From NCBI GenBank assembly GCA_003956705.1, contig QZCP01000839.1:186001-250000 (forward strand): a stretch of 64,000 bases of DNA, in the 5' to 3' direction. The stretch is from Brevipalpus yothersi (taxonomy: Eukaryota; Arthropoda; Arachnida; Trombidiformes; Tenuipalpidae). Below are positions 24,034 through 32,537 of this stretch, one piece after another (within the stretch, counting starts at the first letter, position 1; each line of letters starts with the position of its first letter). A program made the translations under genes and the position numbers. The notes beneath the pieces were generated by a model. That model was not told the DNA's origin. It ran no database searches and saw only the letters and a program-made list of their open reading frames with translations.

Positions 24034-25218
24034 TCATTCTGCATTACAAAATGCTTCATAAATATTTGCCGCATAGCAATTGATCACATCAAGTGACAAA
24101 AAATGACGAACCAGTGACGATTCCTCATTAGAATCGGACCTTTGCTTCAATAAATGATGGAGTGCTGGTAAAAGCTTAGCAAATGGAATTTTTTTAGAGT
24201 GTGGATTGAGAAAAGTAGTTGAGTTAGGAGATTCTTCAGAATTTGTAGGTCCATAACACTGGAAGAGCAAATCCATAGTGATACTGTAGCCGACGTCAAC
24301 AGTGGTCTTGATCACTTTCTTACAATCTTGGCTTTCCAAAAGATCTTCAACTTCATGTAACATTTTAGTGACCAGAGCTACCTCTTTTGAGTTGGGCTCA
24401 GATTTCATTTTTGAGTAACCACCGCTGGATTGTATCTCATCAGCAAGGAACTTGGTCAAATTGACAGCATCAAGATAGAAAATGATGTGGTTCTTAATCT
24501 GTAGAAATTGAAAATCAAAGATAAATTAATTGTTACCCTTAATCAGGTGGTAAATATAAATATATATTCACAAATCATCTAAAAAGTTTACATGTTCAAG
24601 GATGTTTTTGAGGTCTTGAAATGTGAGTTCCTGGTCCAGACTGATGTTGCGAGTAGCCTCATCAACAGCACTTTCGATAGGGCCCATTGAATCTTTGATT
24701 AATCTCCGATAAAATTTATCCATGAACGATAAATAATATAGCTGACCTTCTCCACTAATAGGGTTAGCCTGTGATTTACTTGTATAAACATAGTTGTATC
24801 CAGAAATCACACAAACTTGTGCCTTGACAAAACACACCAGACAGGCGAAAGATAAAATTTCAGCGATTATCCGGGAGAAAATACAAACTCTCAGTTCTGA
24901 CCAGGTTTCTTTCTGGTGTTGATTTTCTTGCAGTTTAGCCAAAATTTTCTCAACATTGAGATACTTTTCGAGCTCGCAAATAACATCCGGTGAAAGGTCA
25001 AGGATGGTTTGACTGCACGTTCTTAGTGTGTCCTCAAAATGATTTTCCTTTTTGCGTACATCGGAAACATATTCTCGAATAGGCGATTGATCAAAGCTAT
25101 TGACAACTGAGGATAAATACTTGTTGAGTGCCACCATACCACCGACAAGTGATCCAGCCAACACTAATTTTCCTTTATTTCTTTTGGCCCATTCCAAGCC
25201 GGAAAAGAAGACACTCAT
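24034..25218 (-). CDS. PEX3: Peroxisomal biogenesis factor 3 (peroxin-3), 363 aa
   Basis: Two exons, 25218-24592 and 24498-24034, joined in phase 0 (donor CAT|GTAAAC, acceptor TTTCTACAG). The ATG at 25218 gives MSVFFSGLEWAKRNKGKL; the upstream extension starts at GTG and is not used. An N-terminal membrane segment (about residues 15-35, LVLAGSLVGGMVALNKYL) anchors PEX3 in the peroxisomal membrane. Next come HFEDTLRTCSQTILDLSP and SGYNYVYTSKSQAN, which align with conserved PEX3 stretches (HFESNQRTC, GGYIYLD in human). The length agrees with the family (about 370 aa). PEX3 recruits PEX19 and so inserts peroxisomal membrane proteins. The downstream exon carries the C-terminal helical part. The retroelement 3' end lies within 300 bp upstream of its start. 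Confidence 0.9.
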
Positions 25219-25510
25219 TTTGCAAAAATTCAATCCAATTTCCAATGGGAACACTCGCTGCCTAACGTCACACTACCTTGAGCTACTGGTCACACACACA
25301 TACACACTATTCAATTATCAAATCGGCATCAGAAAGGAGAAGAGATGAAAATAATTGATCAAAAAACAAACCGTTAATAGATTAAAGGAATGATTAATTT
25401 AATATTGTTGAATAAACTTGTATGGATACATAGTAGATGGATATTTTTGCCTCGTTACAGGCTAGCTATGCCATCTGTATCAAAGAATTTTTGGAGAAAT
25501 GATGAAAAAA

Positions 25511-25981
25511 TTACGTATTGATATCTTCGTCCCAATCTATGTCTGCCAAAGGGTCGACGGTTTCTTTGATAAATGGTTTCTTGTTGAGAGTGATGAATCT
25601 ATTCAACTGTGGAAAATAGGGGAAAGGATCGACACAGATACATTTCGATTCCTCGACATGAAAAATCCATTTCTTCAGACTTTCAATTTCATTATAACAT
25701 AAAGCGCATGAAATACCTCTTTTCCCTTCCTCTCTCAGATACATTTGAAATCTATCCAAAACCACTATTTTTCCAAAGAAACCAATTATAGCACCTCTCT
25801 TGTCCACAACTCCTTTGGTACCGATGATTTCAATACAACTTTCTTTATTCGAATTGAAAAGGTCCATATCCATGTTGAATTTAGACAGATGAATCACTTC
25901 ATGAGCTTTCCACTTTCTATAACTGTTGAAAAAATTGTATCGGTCCATGCTTTTGGAATATAACTCATTGATTGGGTTCAT
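25511..25981 (-). CDS. Retroelement third ORF, 156 aa, zinc-finger-like
   Basis: The ATG at 25981 lies inside the last codons of the upstream 459-codon ORF, with an overlap of 17 nt. The protein has C92-x2-C95-x12-H108-x5-C114, a spacing that could bind zinc, and an acidic C-terminus (LADIDWDEDINT). I do not recognise a family. The tight overlap suggests termination-reinitiation translation, as described for some non-LTR elements with overlapping stop and start codons. It could be a nucleic-acid-binding accessory protein; that is inference. Confidence 0.6.
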   Translation of the reverse strand: MNPINELYSKSMDRYNFFNSYRKWKAHEVIHLSKFNMDMDLFNSNKESCIEIIGTKGVVDKRGAIIGFFGKIVVLDRFQMYLREEGKRGISCALCYNEIESLKKWIFHVEESKCICVDPFPYFPQLNRFITLNKKPFIKETVDPLADIDWDEDINT

Positions 25982-27344
25982 TTTGTTTGGATGGTTTTAC
26001 ATACACAAACTTGCTGTTTGTAGGATGAGGAACTGAGTCATTAATGTTTTTGCTTTTTGTGTAACTCAGTTTAACTATCCTGAGCGCTGCGAGTTGTTCA
26101 GCATCTTTCGTTTCGGTGATTAGTAAATCGATCGCATCCTCTGTGAAGTCGACTTTGGACTTGGTTACTTGCTGTAGTTTAACTTTTGCAGCTTCAATCT
26201 GTGATTGGATTCGATCAGCTCTGGCAGCATCTCCATTTTTCTCTTTGCCAATGTTCGTCTCATCGCCTGCTTGCTGATTTCCAAGTGCGTTTTCTCCGTT
26301 GCTGCTATCCGATATGATAGCCAACGGCTCCAACTCGTCTCTTTCATTTTCAGGATTGTCTGAAGAGCTAGGATTGCGAGGCGTGGAATTCTCTGCCACC
26401 CTATTGATCTCGCCAATCCCAACAACTCCTTCTGCTCCAGTCTTACTAGCTCGGCTCTCATTTCCTGTAACATCTGCATTTGCATTGCTTGATTCATTCT
26501 CTCTTCCACGTCGTTCCTCATTCTCAGTAACGATGTGTCCGCTTTCATGCTTTTGATCTTCAATTGCTCTAATTGTAGCTTGCTTCTCTCTTTCGCCTGA
26601 GCTTCTCTTAATAGCTTTAGTCTCGTTACCTCTCTTTTTGCTTCTTGTTGAATATTCAGCATTTCGATTTGAGTGGCTACTTTTTCTCTCTGAAGCTCTA
26701 TTTTCATCTTTTCTAGCATAGGGCTTATGCTCGCCTTTTTTAGTCTTACTTCTTCTCTCATAAGACTCATCTCTTCTCTGCTCCTCATAAGCTCGAAATC
26801 TGCTCTTCTCATATTTGAGCGACTCGGAATTCTGGCTGGTATGGCTACTGTATCTGTCACCATATCTATTTCTGGGCTCTGTTCCATAACCTCTGGAAGA
26901 ATTCCCTCTGAATTCAAACGAGTTCCATCTTCCAGCCCTTTTTGTATTTCGTTGAGGCTGAAAACCAAATCGTAAATTTTGTTGCTCACCTCGTCTTGAT
27001 CTTCGTTGTTTTGCATTGGGGCGAGCTTTTTTAACTTTATTTACCTTTGGAGCAGCTTTGATGTCTTGATTACTCGAACAATTACTGCAGTTGACTGGAA
27101 CAATGTTTTGATGAACTCCAGGCGGAAGGTATGAGGATAAATTGTTAATTTGAGGAGGCACTTGGATGACTTGTGGATGATATTGAACTGCTTGAGGAAT
27201 AAACTGAGGTTGTTGAACAATTGAATATTGACCACTATGAGGAACTGTATTCATTGATGGTATGAATGACAACTGATTTGACTGAGGAATCACGGTTTGA
27301 GAATAATTTGAATTAAGACCATATAATAATAGATTTGGATTCAT
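25965..27344 (-). CDS. Retroelement second ORF, 459 aa, Gln/Pro-rich then Arg/Ser-rich
   Basis: It starts 3 nt after the stop of the RT ORF (TAA AAA ATG). Residues 1-100 are rich in Gln, Pro, Asn and Ser (SQTVIPQSNQLSF) with a CSNCSSNQD pair. Residues about 105-260 are highly basic and Ser/Arg-rich (KQRRSRRGEQQNLRFGF, then YERRSKTKKGEHKPYARK), as in disordered RNA-binding proteins. The C-terminal part is acidic to mixed and ends near SKFVYVKPSKQNEPNQ. This resembles a nucleocapsid/ORF1-like RNA-binding protein by composition only. The basic region is exactly where a second frame is open for 283 codons, so part of its composition may be forced by the overlap. Confidence 0.7.
   Translation of the reverse strand: MNPNLLLYGLNSNYSQTVIPQSNQLSFIPSMNTVPHSGQYSIVQQPQFIPQAVQYHPQVIQVPPQINNLSSYLPPGVHQNIVPVNCSNCSSNQDIKAAPKVNKVKKARPNAKQRRSRRGEQQNLRFGFQPQRNTKRAGRWNSFEFRGNSSRGYGTEPRNRYGDRYSSHTSQNSESLKYEKSRFRAYEEQRRDESYERRSKTKKGEHKPYARKDENRASERKSSHSNRNAEYSTRSKKRGNETKAIKRSSGEREKQATIRAIEDQKHESGHIVTENEERRGRENESSNANADVTGNESRASKTGAEGVVGIGEINRVAENSTPRNPSSSDNPENERDELEPLAIISDSSNGENALGNQQAGDETNIGKEKNGDAARADRIQSQIEAAKVKLQQVTKSKVDFTEDAIDLLITETKDAEQLAALRIVKLSYTKSKNINDSVPHPTNSKFVYVKPSKQNEPNQ
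26165..27016 (-). CDS. Nested overlapping ORF, 283 aa, coiled-coil
   Basis: An ATG at 27016 opens a frame shifted relative to the 459-codon ORF and lying wholly inside it. The protein starts MQNNEDQDEVSNKIYDL. From about residue 70 to 190 it shows a long heptad-like region rich in Leu, Met, Glu, Arg and Lys (MREEVRLKKASISPMLEKM, LQLEQLKIKSMKADTSLL). A coiled coil is typical of L1-type ORF1 proteins, so this could be the true ORF1-like product. An ORF of this length on the same strand as another is unlikely by chance in AT-rich DNA, but Arg/Ser-rich codons in one frame can keep another open. Translation is unproven. Confidence 0.5.
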   Translation of the reverse strand: MQNNEDQDEVSNKIYDLVFSLNEIQKGLEDGTRLNSEGILPEVMEQSPEIDMVTDTVAIPARIPSRSNMRRADFELMRSREEMSLMREEVRLKKASISPMLEKMKIELQREKVATQIEMLNIQQEAKREVTRLKLLREAQAKERSKLQLEQLKIKSMKADTSLLRMRNDVEERMNQAMQMQMLQEMRAELVRLEQKELLGLARSIGWQRIPRLAILALQTILKMKETSWSRWLSYRIAATEKTHLEISKQAMRRTLAKRKMEMLPELIESNHRLKLQKLNYSK

Positions 27345-27347
27345 TTT

Positions 27348-30300
27348 TTATTCTTGAACATTCATGAGTTCAATACAACTCTTAACATGCTTTCCCAGTT
27401 TTCTGATATTGCCCAGTGAGTTGAAACTCGCTATCAGAGCCATCTTCTCATTACCTTTTGGTAGAGAAAACTGAGGAAGATGTCCACATTTATTAAGGAT
27501 CATTGAAGTGGTATCGTGATGAAAATTACATGTCGGGCAATTGGAGTTGATGTCTTTTCCTCTCCATAAGCCTGATAGGTAGGCGATCCATAGCAGATCC
27601 GCTTTTTTCAGTATTTTCCAATTTATTGGTCCAAATTCATGAAGATGTAATGCACGTTCAGCCAAGTTATTGCTTTTCCTGCTCTCTTTTAGATGATATG
27701 CAATTGCTAAGTACTGAAAGAATTGTGTTGATGGAAAGACAACCGTTCTTGGTATAATTTTGACCATATTTGTTGTGACTCTAAACTTTTGAGTCCATCT
27801 TGGTGTGAAAATCCATCTGCAATTGTATTGTAGCATTAAAATGTATAAGCTATCTTTTTTGAGAGGCTTATTTAACCTGTTAGCTAATGCAATATCTGCT
27901 TCAATTGAGATGGCTCGTCCTTCAAATAAGTGAATAATAGGTTTGAGGACCATGAATAGAGCATGAACTAAGATGTCCAGGTAGGAGTTATTGTATGACC
28001 AGAAGTTGAAGATGAATGGGTGTTTTTCAGCTTCTTCATCGGTTGCAAAAGTGATTTTGAACCATTGGTCAGCATTAATTTTTCTTCGCCAATATCTTAG
28101 ATTGGGAAAAATGTTCTCCATCCAGCTTCCCATAACCTTCCTTTTAGGTGTACAATTCCATAGGTTTTCGGCATCCACTAGAAAGAATCCGTAGAGCTTG
28201 GGATCCCATCTATCGATCGGAGTCCATTCATCTTTTTGAATTTTGGTGATCTTTAGCTTAGAATTAATTAACTGCTTTTCAATTAGGACGCAAAGAGGCC
28301 ATTTGTTGATAAGAAAATAGGCCATTTGGGAGCTGAAGTTTCTCTTAATGTTGATGCAGCGAATTACTGTGTTACCGATTATACCTTGCGCATCTAGACA
28401 GTAATTAATAAAGGTTTGCCAATCGGTGAAGATTCTCAGTATCATCCCATAATAATTAACTGTTCCCAAAAGTATGGCTTGCATTATGCATTGAATCCAT
28501 TCGATTTTGAGACTTTGGATGTTAGAGGCATGTTGAATTAGAAATTTGCTTTTCTTTTCTAAAGCTTTACTCATGATATTGGTGATAGAAACTACATCTT
28601 TAGTGCATGTGAATTTGAGATCAATTCCCAAGAGTTTACACTCAGTCTCAATGTCTTTTTCTTCTTCTAGAATTGAGATTTTCTTGTTCTCATCCTTCCA
28701 TTTGTAGAAAAAGTTTCTTCCTTGTTGAAGGAGAAAAACTTTGGTTTTGTTTGAATTGATGCTGAGATTTCCAATCTTCAAAATTTTCGCAATGGATTTT
28801 ATCTTTTCTTCACCTCTTGACCAAAAACGATCTCTTGGATCGCCTTCAAGAATGATATTGAAATCATCGGCGTATATCGCTAGATGCGTGTATTTGTCTT
28901 CCATGAAGTCGAGCATCTTAGCCATAATACTAAAGATCACTGGTGCTAATGCTGATCCTTGTGGTACACCACTAGTGTGGTGCTTCCACTTTTTGTTACC
29001 TCTCCACAATATGTATGACGATCTTTTTCGGATGTGTTGGAGTATTACCTCGATGAGTTGAGTGTCAACATTTACTGATGCTAAGGCGTATTTGATGAAA
29101 ATAAAACATATACGCTCAAAAGCATCCGCTAAATCAAGACAGACCATTATCATTGGATTGATTTTTCCCATTTTGGTGAGAATATTTTTGATTCTGATGA
29201 AGAGATCCGTTACGCTTTTTTCTTCGAGGAATCCGAACTGAAAGTCGATTTCTATGTTGGATATCTCTTTTAACCAATACAGGATGGTGAAATCAAAAAG
29301 TCTGTAAAGAGGATTCATGATGGACAGAGGTCTCATCTTAACGCCACAAGCTTTGGGGATGAACATTGTTCTTGATCGTTTCATGTTTTGAGGAGTGTAT
29401 CCCTTTTCAAGACACATGAATACAAATTCCATAACTTCTTGACCACGATGTTCCATTAACTCGGATAGTGATTTACAAGATATGTATCCTTCATATTGAC
29501 AAAGTTTCGCATTTATCGCTTTTGTTACTTTCTTGATGATCTTTTCTCTATCAATTTCAATATTAATATCCATCACTTTGGCACAAATATCATTGTTCGG
29601 TTGATCATAACAATAATCATCCAACACTTGATCCAAATGAACTTCCAGGCTTTTTCCAACCTTCTCTTTGTCAAACGAATCTATTTTCTTGACAAAGAAG
29701 TATCCAAGATGCTTCTTAATGGCCCACCATGGGCCAATATTGTTCACTCGATCTTGTATGAAAAATCTTTTAGAAGCTTTTTTAATCCATCTTATTTTAC
29801 ATATGGTTTGCTTCAATCTTTTGATACTACTTTCCAGAGATGAGTCCTTCTTTTTCTTTTGCTTCCTGATGATTCTGGTTAATTTACGCTTCTTATTTTT
29901 CAAAACAATCGGGATTCTTTTGCGAATGGAATCACTTCTGATTTGAGCCTTTTCACAGATATCAATCAAGCAATTTTGGAGTTTGTTTGCTCTGTTATTG
30001 GCATCTTCAAAGCTCTTCCATGGAGCCGATAGAAATCGAAGGTCAATCTTTTTGATGATGTCGGCTTGCTTCTTTTTACTAATAAAAGTGGAACTTCTTT
30101 TACTCCAATTAATTTCCGTAAAAAGAAGCTTATGATCGCTATTACCAATGTGTCTAGTGCCTGACGCGATGATTTTGGTAACTGAAAGCGTATCAGTACA
30201 AATGGTATCGATCCAGCTCGATTTGCCCGTAAATGGATTGATTCTTGTGTAATTTTCTTCACTGATTTGAATTGCACTCATCAATCTTAAATGTAGCAGA

Positions 30301-30761
30301 GCTTCACCAATCACTCTTCCTTTGCTATCATTTGGGTTCATTGACCATAAATCGTGGTTGCAATTAACGTCCCCCGCGAAAATCATTCTGTGAGCTTTGA
30401 TCTCTTTCAGTTTGTCATGAATGACTTTCATTTGAGCACGAACTTGGGGAACACTTAGTGAAGGATTAAAATATGTTCCACACAAGTAAATGTTACCAGC
30501 ATTATTCTTTCTAGTGAGTAGAATAACATCATGATTTTGCGGGGACCAAACCATTTCCCAACCATCCATGTTGGTGATTATCATTACGTTGGTCGAGTGT
30601 GTGTTGCGAAAAAGCGTCAGATTAGGATCCAATGATTGCAGCCAATCAACCTTGGGCTCGTTCAAGATGATAATCCATTGTTCATCAGATTCCAGAAAGA
30701 TTAGGGCTTCTTCTAGTGCTTGTTTGTTTTTATGACAATTGAGAAGAGCCACTGTTACCAT
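27348..30761 (-). CDS. Endonuclease/reverse transcriptase of a non-LTR retrotransposon, 1137 aa
   Basis: N-terminal APE-type endonuclease, residues about 1-215: NEP (34-36), GDVNCNHDLW (130-139), SSWIDTI (181-187) and SDHKLL (208-213), the expected catalytic motif order. Reverse transcriptase follows: FIPK (467-470), LDLADAF (542-548), SGVPQGSALAP (from 597) and YADD (630-633). The C-terminus has a Cys/His cluster, CPTCNFHHDTTSMILNKCGH, like the CCHC end of R1/LOA-type elements. The frame is uninterrupted and has ATG and stop, so the enzyme may be active. It would nick target DNA and prime cDNA on it. Clade assignment (R1-like) is inference from motif style; a tree would decide it. Confidence 0.93.
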   Translation of the reverse strand: MVTVALLNCHKNKQALEEALIFLESDEQWIIILNEPKVDWLQSLDPNLTLFRNTHSTNVMIITNMDGWEMVWSPQNHDVILLTRKNNAGNIYLCGTYFNPSLSVPQVRAQMKVIHDKLKEIKAHRMIFAGDVNCNHDLWSMNPNDSKGRVIGEALLHLRLMSAIQISEENYTRINPFTGKSSWIDTICTDTLSVTKIIASGTRHIGNSDHKLLFTEINWSKRSSTFISKKKQADIIKKIDLRFLSAPWKSFEDANNRANKLQNCLIDICEKAQIRSDSIRKRIPIVLKNKKRKLTRIIRKQKKKKDSSLESSIKRLKQTICKIRWIKKASKRFFIQDRVNNIGPWWAIKKHLGYFFVKKIDSFDKEKVGKSLEVHLDQVLDDYCYDQPNNDICAKVMDINIEIDREKIIKKVTKAINAKLCQYEGYISCKSLSELMEHRGQEVMEFVFMCLEKGYTPQNMKRSRTMFIPKACGVKMRPLSIMNPLYRLFDFTILYWLKEISNIEIDFQFGFLEEKSVTDLFIRIKNILTKMGKINPMIMVCLDLADAFERICFIFIKYALASVNVDTQLIEVILQHIRKRSSYILWRGNKKWKHHTSGVPQGSALAPVIFSIMAKMLDFMEDKYTHLAIYADDFNIILEGDPRDRFWSRGEEKIKSIAKILKIGNLSINSNKTKVFLLQQGRNFFYKWKDENKKISILEEEKDIETECKLLGIDLKFTCTKDVVSITNIMSKALEKKSKFLIQHASNIQSLKIEWIQCIMQAILLGTVNYYGMILRIFTDWQTFINYCLDAQGIIGNTVIRCINIKRNFSSQMAYFLINKWPLCVLIEKQLINSKLKITKIQKDEWTPIDRWDPKLYGFFLVDAENLWNCTPKRKVMGSWMENIFPNLRYWRRKINADQWFKITFATDEEAEKHPFIFNFWSYNNSYLDILVHALFMVLKPIIHLFEGRAISIEADIALANRLNKPLKKDSLYILMLQYNCRWIFTPRWTQKFRVTTNMVKIIPRTVVFPSTQFFQYLAIAYHLKESRKSNNLAERALHLHEFGPINWKILKKADLLWIAYLSGLWRGKDINSNCPTCNFHHDTTSMILNKCGHLPQFSLPKGNEKMALIASFNSLGNIRKLGKHVKSCIELMNVQE

Positions 30762-31061
30762 CTAGAGCCATGAAACAAGGTGGGCTTAGAATCCTTAGCT
30801 AGTATTAAGTGAGTGTTTCTTACTTACTTTGACCATGTGTTGTTGATCCTCGACTCTTAATGATCCTGAAAACTCTTTTTACCACTTCAATTTAATCAGA
30901 TTTAATCAGATTAATTTAAAACACACACATAACTTTTATGATACAAAACGTAAGCATCATCCTCATCATCATCATCAATGTTGATAAATGTCAGAAAATA
31001 TTTTCTGACATGTTAAAGTGGCGCTACCTGTGACTACTTTTCGAGGGCCAAAAAAAAATTT

Positions 31062-31246
31062 TTGGCTCCAAGAAAATTGGAATCCTAAATATTTTATCAG
31101 GGCTCGATAGAAAAATAATAACGGACATTATTATGGTGATATGATTAGAAAGCTTTGGCTTCAAAAATCGAGATCCAAAATATTTTATCGGAGCTCGAGA
31201 GAAAATAATATCGGGCATTATTGCGATCAGATGATTATATAACTTT
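31062..31246. repeat. Two diverged tandem copies of a 92-bp unit
   Basis: Copies start at about 31062 and 31154; both contain TTTGGCT, an ATCC(T/A)AAATATTTTATC block and an ATTATT block in the same order. They lie about 300 bp upstream of the RT ORF and could be 5' UTR/promoter monomers of the retroelement, or an unrelated repeat. Confidence 0.6.
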
Positions 31247-31249
31247 CTT

Positions 31250-32537
31250 AACGGCTCATCATCAGAGAACAGCTCATCGTCCTATTGAAAACCATGAAAA
31301 TTTTTGAACATTTCTCCATTACTGTGAATCAGAAAAGAAAAGATAGATAATTCGTCAATAAATCTATAATTTATAAATCTATAGTGTATTCTCGAATTTT
31401 CAGATTAAATTCTCAATGAATCGCATCTTATTATCATCATAACTCTTGAGTCAATTGTGGCACATTTCAATCAACAAATCGACATAGGAAACGAGAGAAA
31501 TAAGGCAATATATGCATGAGTGATGAGTTAATCGATGATATTTCAAGATTAGGTAACCGCACTCAATGGTACATAAATCAATATACATTAGTGGGACAAA
31601 AAAGGATGCTGGTACCTGGCCTATGCTCTTTACGCCTCGTCTTAAGTTCACAACGAATTGAGCCATCATGCGAACTTGCTGAACTTGATGGTATATATAT
31701 TATAGCAATCGAAAGAGTTTTTCCCTAAGCATTACAATCTGATAACATTCGTTGCAGAAATCGAAAATTCGACAATTTATCCTAACTCCGAGTCCTCATT
31801 GCAGCCTGACGAATTTTGTTATCAGTTTCGTTCTTATTTATATTTCATCATGAACTGATAGGCTATTCTAAGCCAAAAAATCTCTGTCTTAAAAAAATTT
31901 TTTCATATTGAACTTACCAATCGCCCGAATAAAAGGGCTCATCTGACATCTTTTTCATTCACACAGAGTAAGTTTCATTCAATTTTGGCGTTGTATACAG
32001 CTTTTCTACACTTTAAATTATCCAACTACACTATACTTTTGCTGCGAACCTATTGCGGAAGTCTCTCTCGAGAGGACAACTTGGCTTTGCTTTAAGCTTT
32101 AAGCTTACGATCATTTAGAAAGTCTCTTATGATTAGGCATTCAATAGCTGGAGGAGAATTGACCAAAGCTGGACATGTCATAAAAACACATCTCCAGACT
32201 GGAAAAATTTTTTTGTTTTCAAAATTCTCTTCATAAAAAAACTTCATTGAGATGGAGACAATTCTTATAAAGGACACACGATAATGGTCGTATGAACAAT
32301 TGTTCGATTAGAGGTGGACACAAAGCTTCAGGCAATTCAATGTTTTCCTGTTCAATTCAAGTATGCACCCATCTAATGAGCAGAGATGGCATTTTGTTGA
32401 CAGATCTTTCTATGTTCTAATCATCCTTGACATGGAGACTTTTATTCCTTCAAGAATTCCTACGCGAATAATGAGATCTATCAAGAGTTCCAACGAACTT
32501 TTCTTATCTCATTTTTACTGTTTAGCTTCTACTGTCA
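31250..32537. other. No supported feature
   Basis: Spacer between the retroelement and the acyltransferase gene. The ORFs here are short and unsupported. Confidence 0.45.

Larger units (their letters stand above)
25511..31246 (-). mobile_element. Non-LTR retrotransposon with EN-RT ORF first, apparently intact
   Basis: Minus-strand element read from about 31.2 kb to 25.5 kb. An APE-type endonuclease/reverse transcriptase ORF (30761-27348) is followed after 3 nt by a 459-codon ORF (27344-25965), which contains a nested 283-codon ORF (27016-26165) and overlaps a 156-codon ORF (25981-25511) by 17 nt. No frame is broken, so insertion is probably recent. Outer limits are not established: no target-site duplication or 3' poly(A) was recognised, and I include the two tandem 92-bp repeats at 31062-31246 only because they lie just upstream. 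In typical two-ORF non-LTR elements the RNA-binding ORF1 comes before the RT; here the accessory ORFs follow it. Confidence 0.85.

Noticed and set aside
25219..25254. N-terminal extension of PEX3
   Set aside because: It starts at GTG; the ATG at 25218 gives the expected PEX3 N-terminus.
26299..26975. Plus-strand ORFs of 82-85 codons opposite the retroelement
   Set aside because: Antisense shadows of the dense minus-strand coding region.
25511..27344. Pure endogenous viral element unrelated to the RT
   Set aside because: The 3-nt junction with the RT ORF and the shared intactness favour one element. A template-switch chimera remains possible and is stated as the alternative.
28741..29946. 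Plus-strand ORFs opposite the RT
   Set aside because: Shadows of the reverse transcriptase frame.
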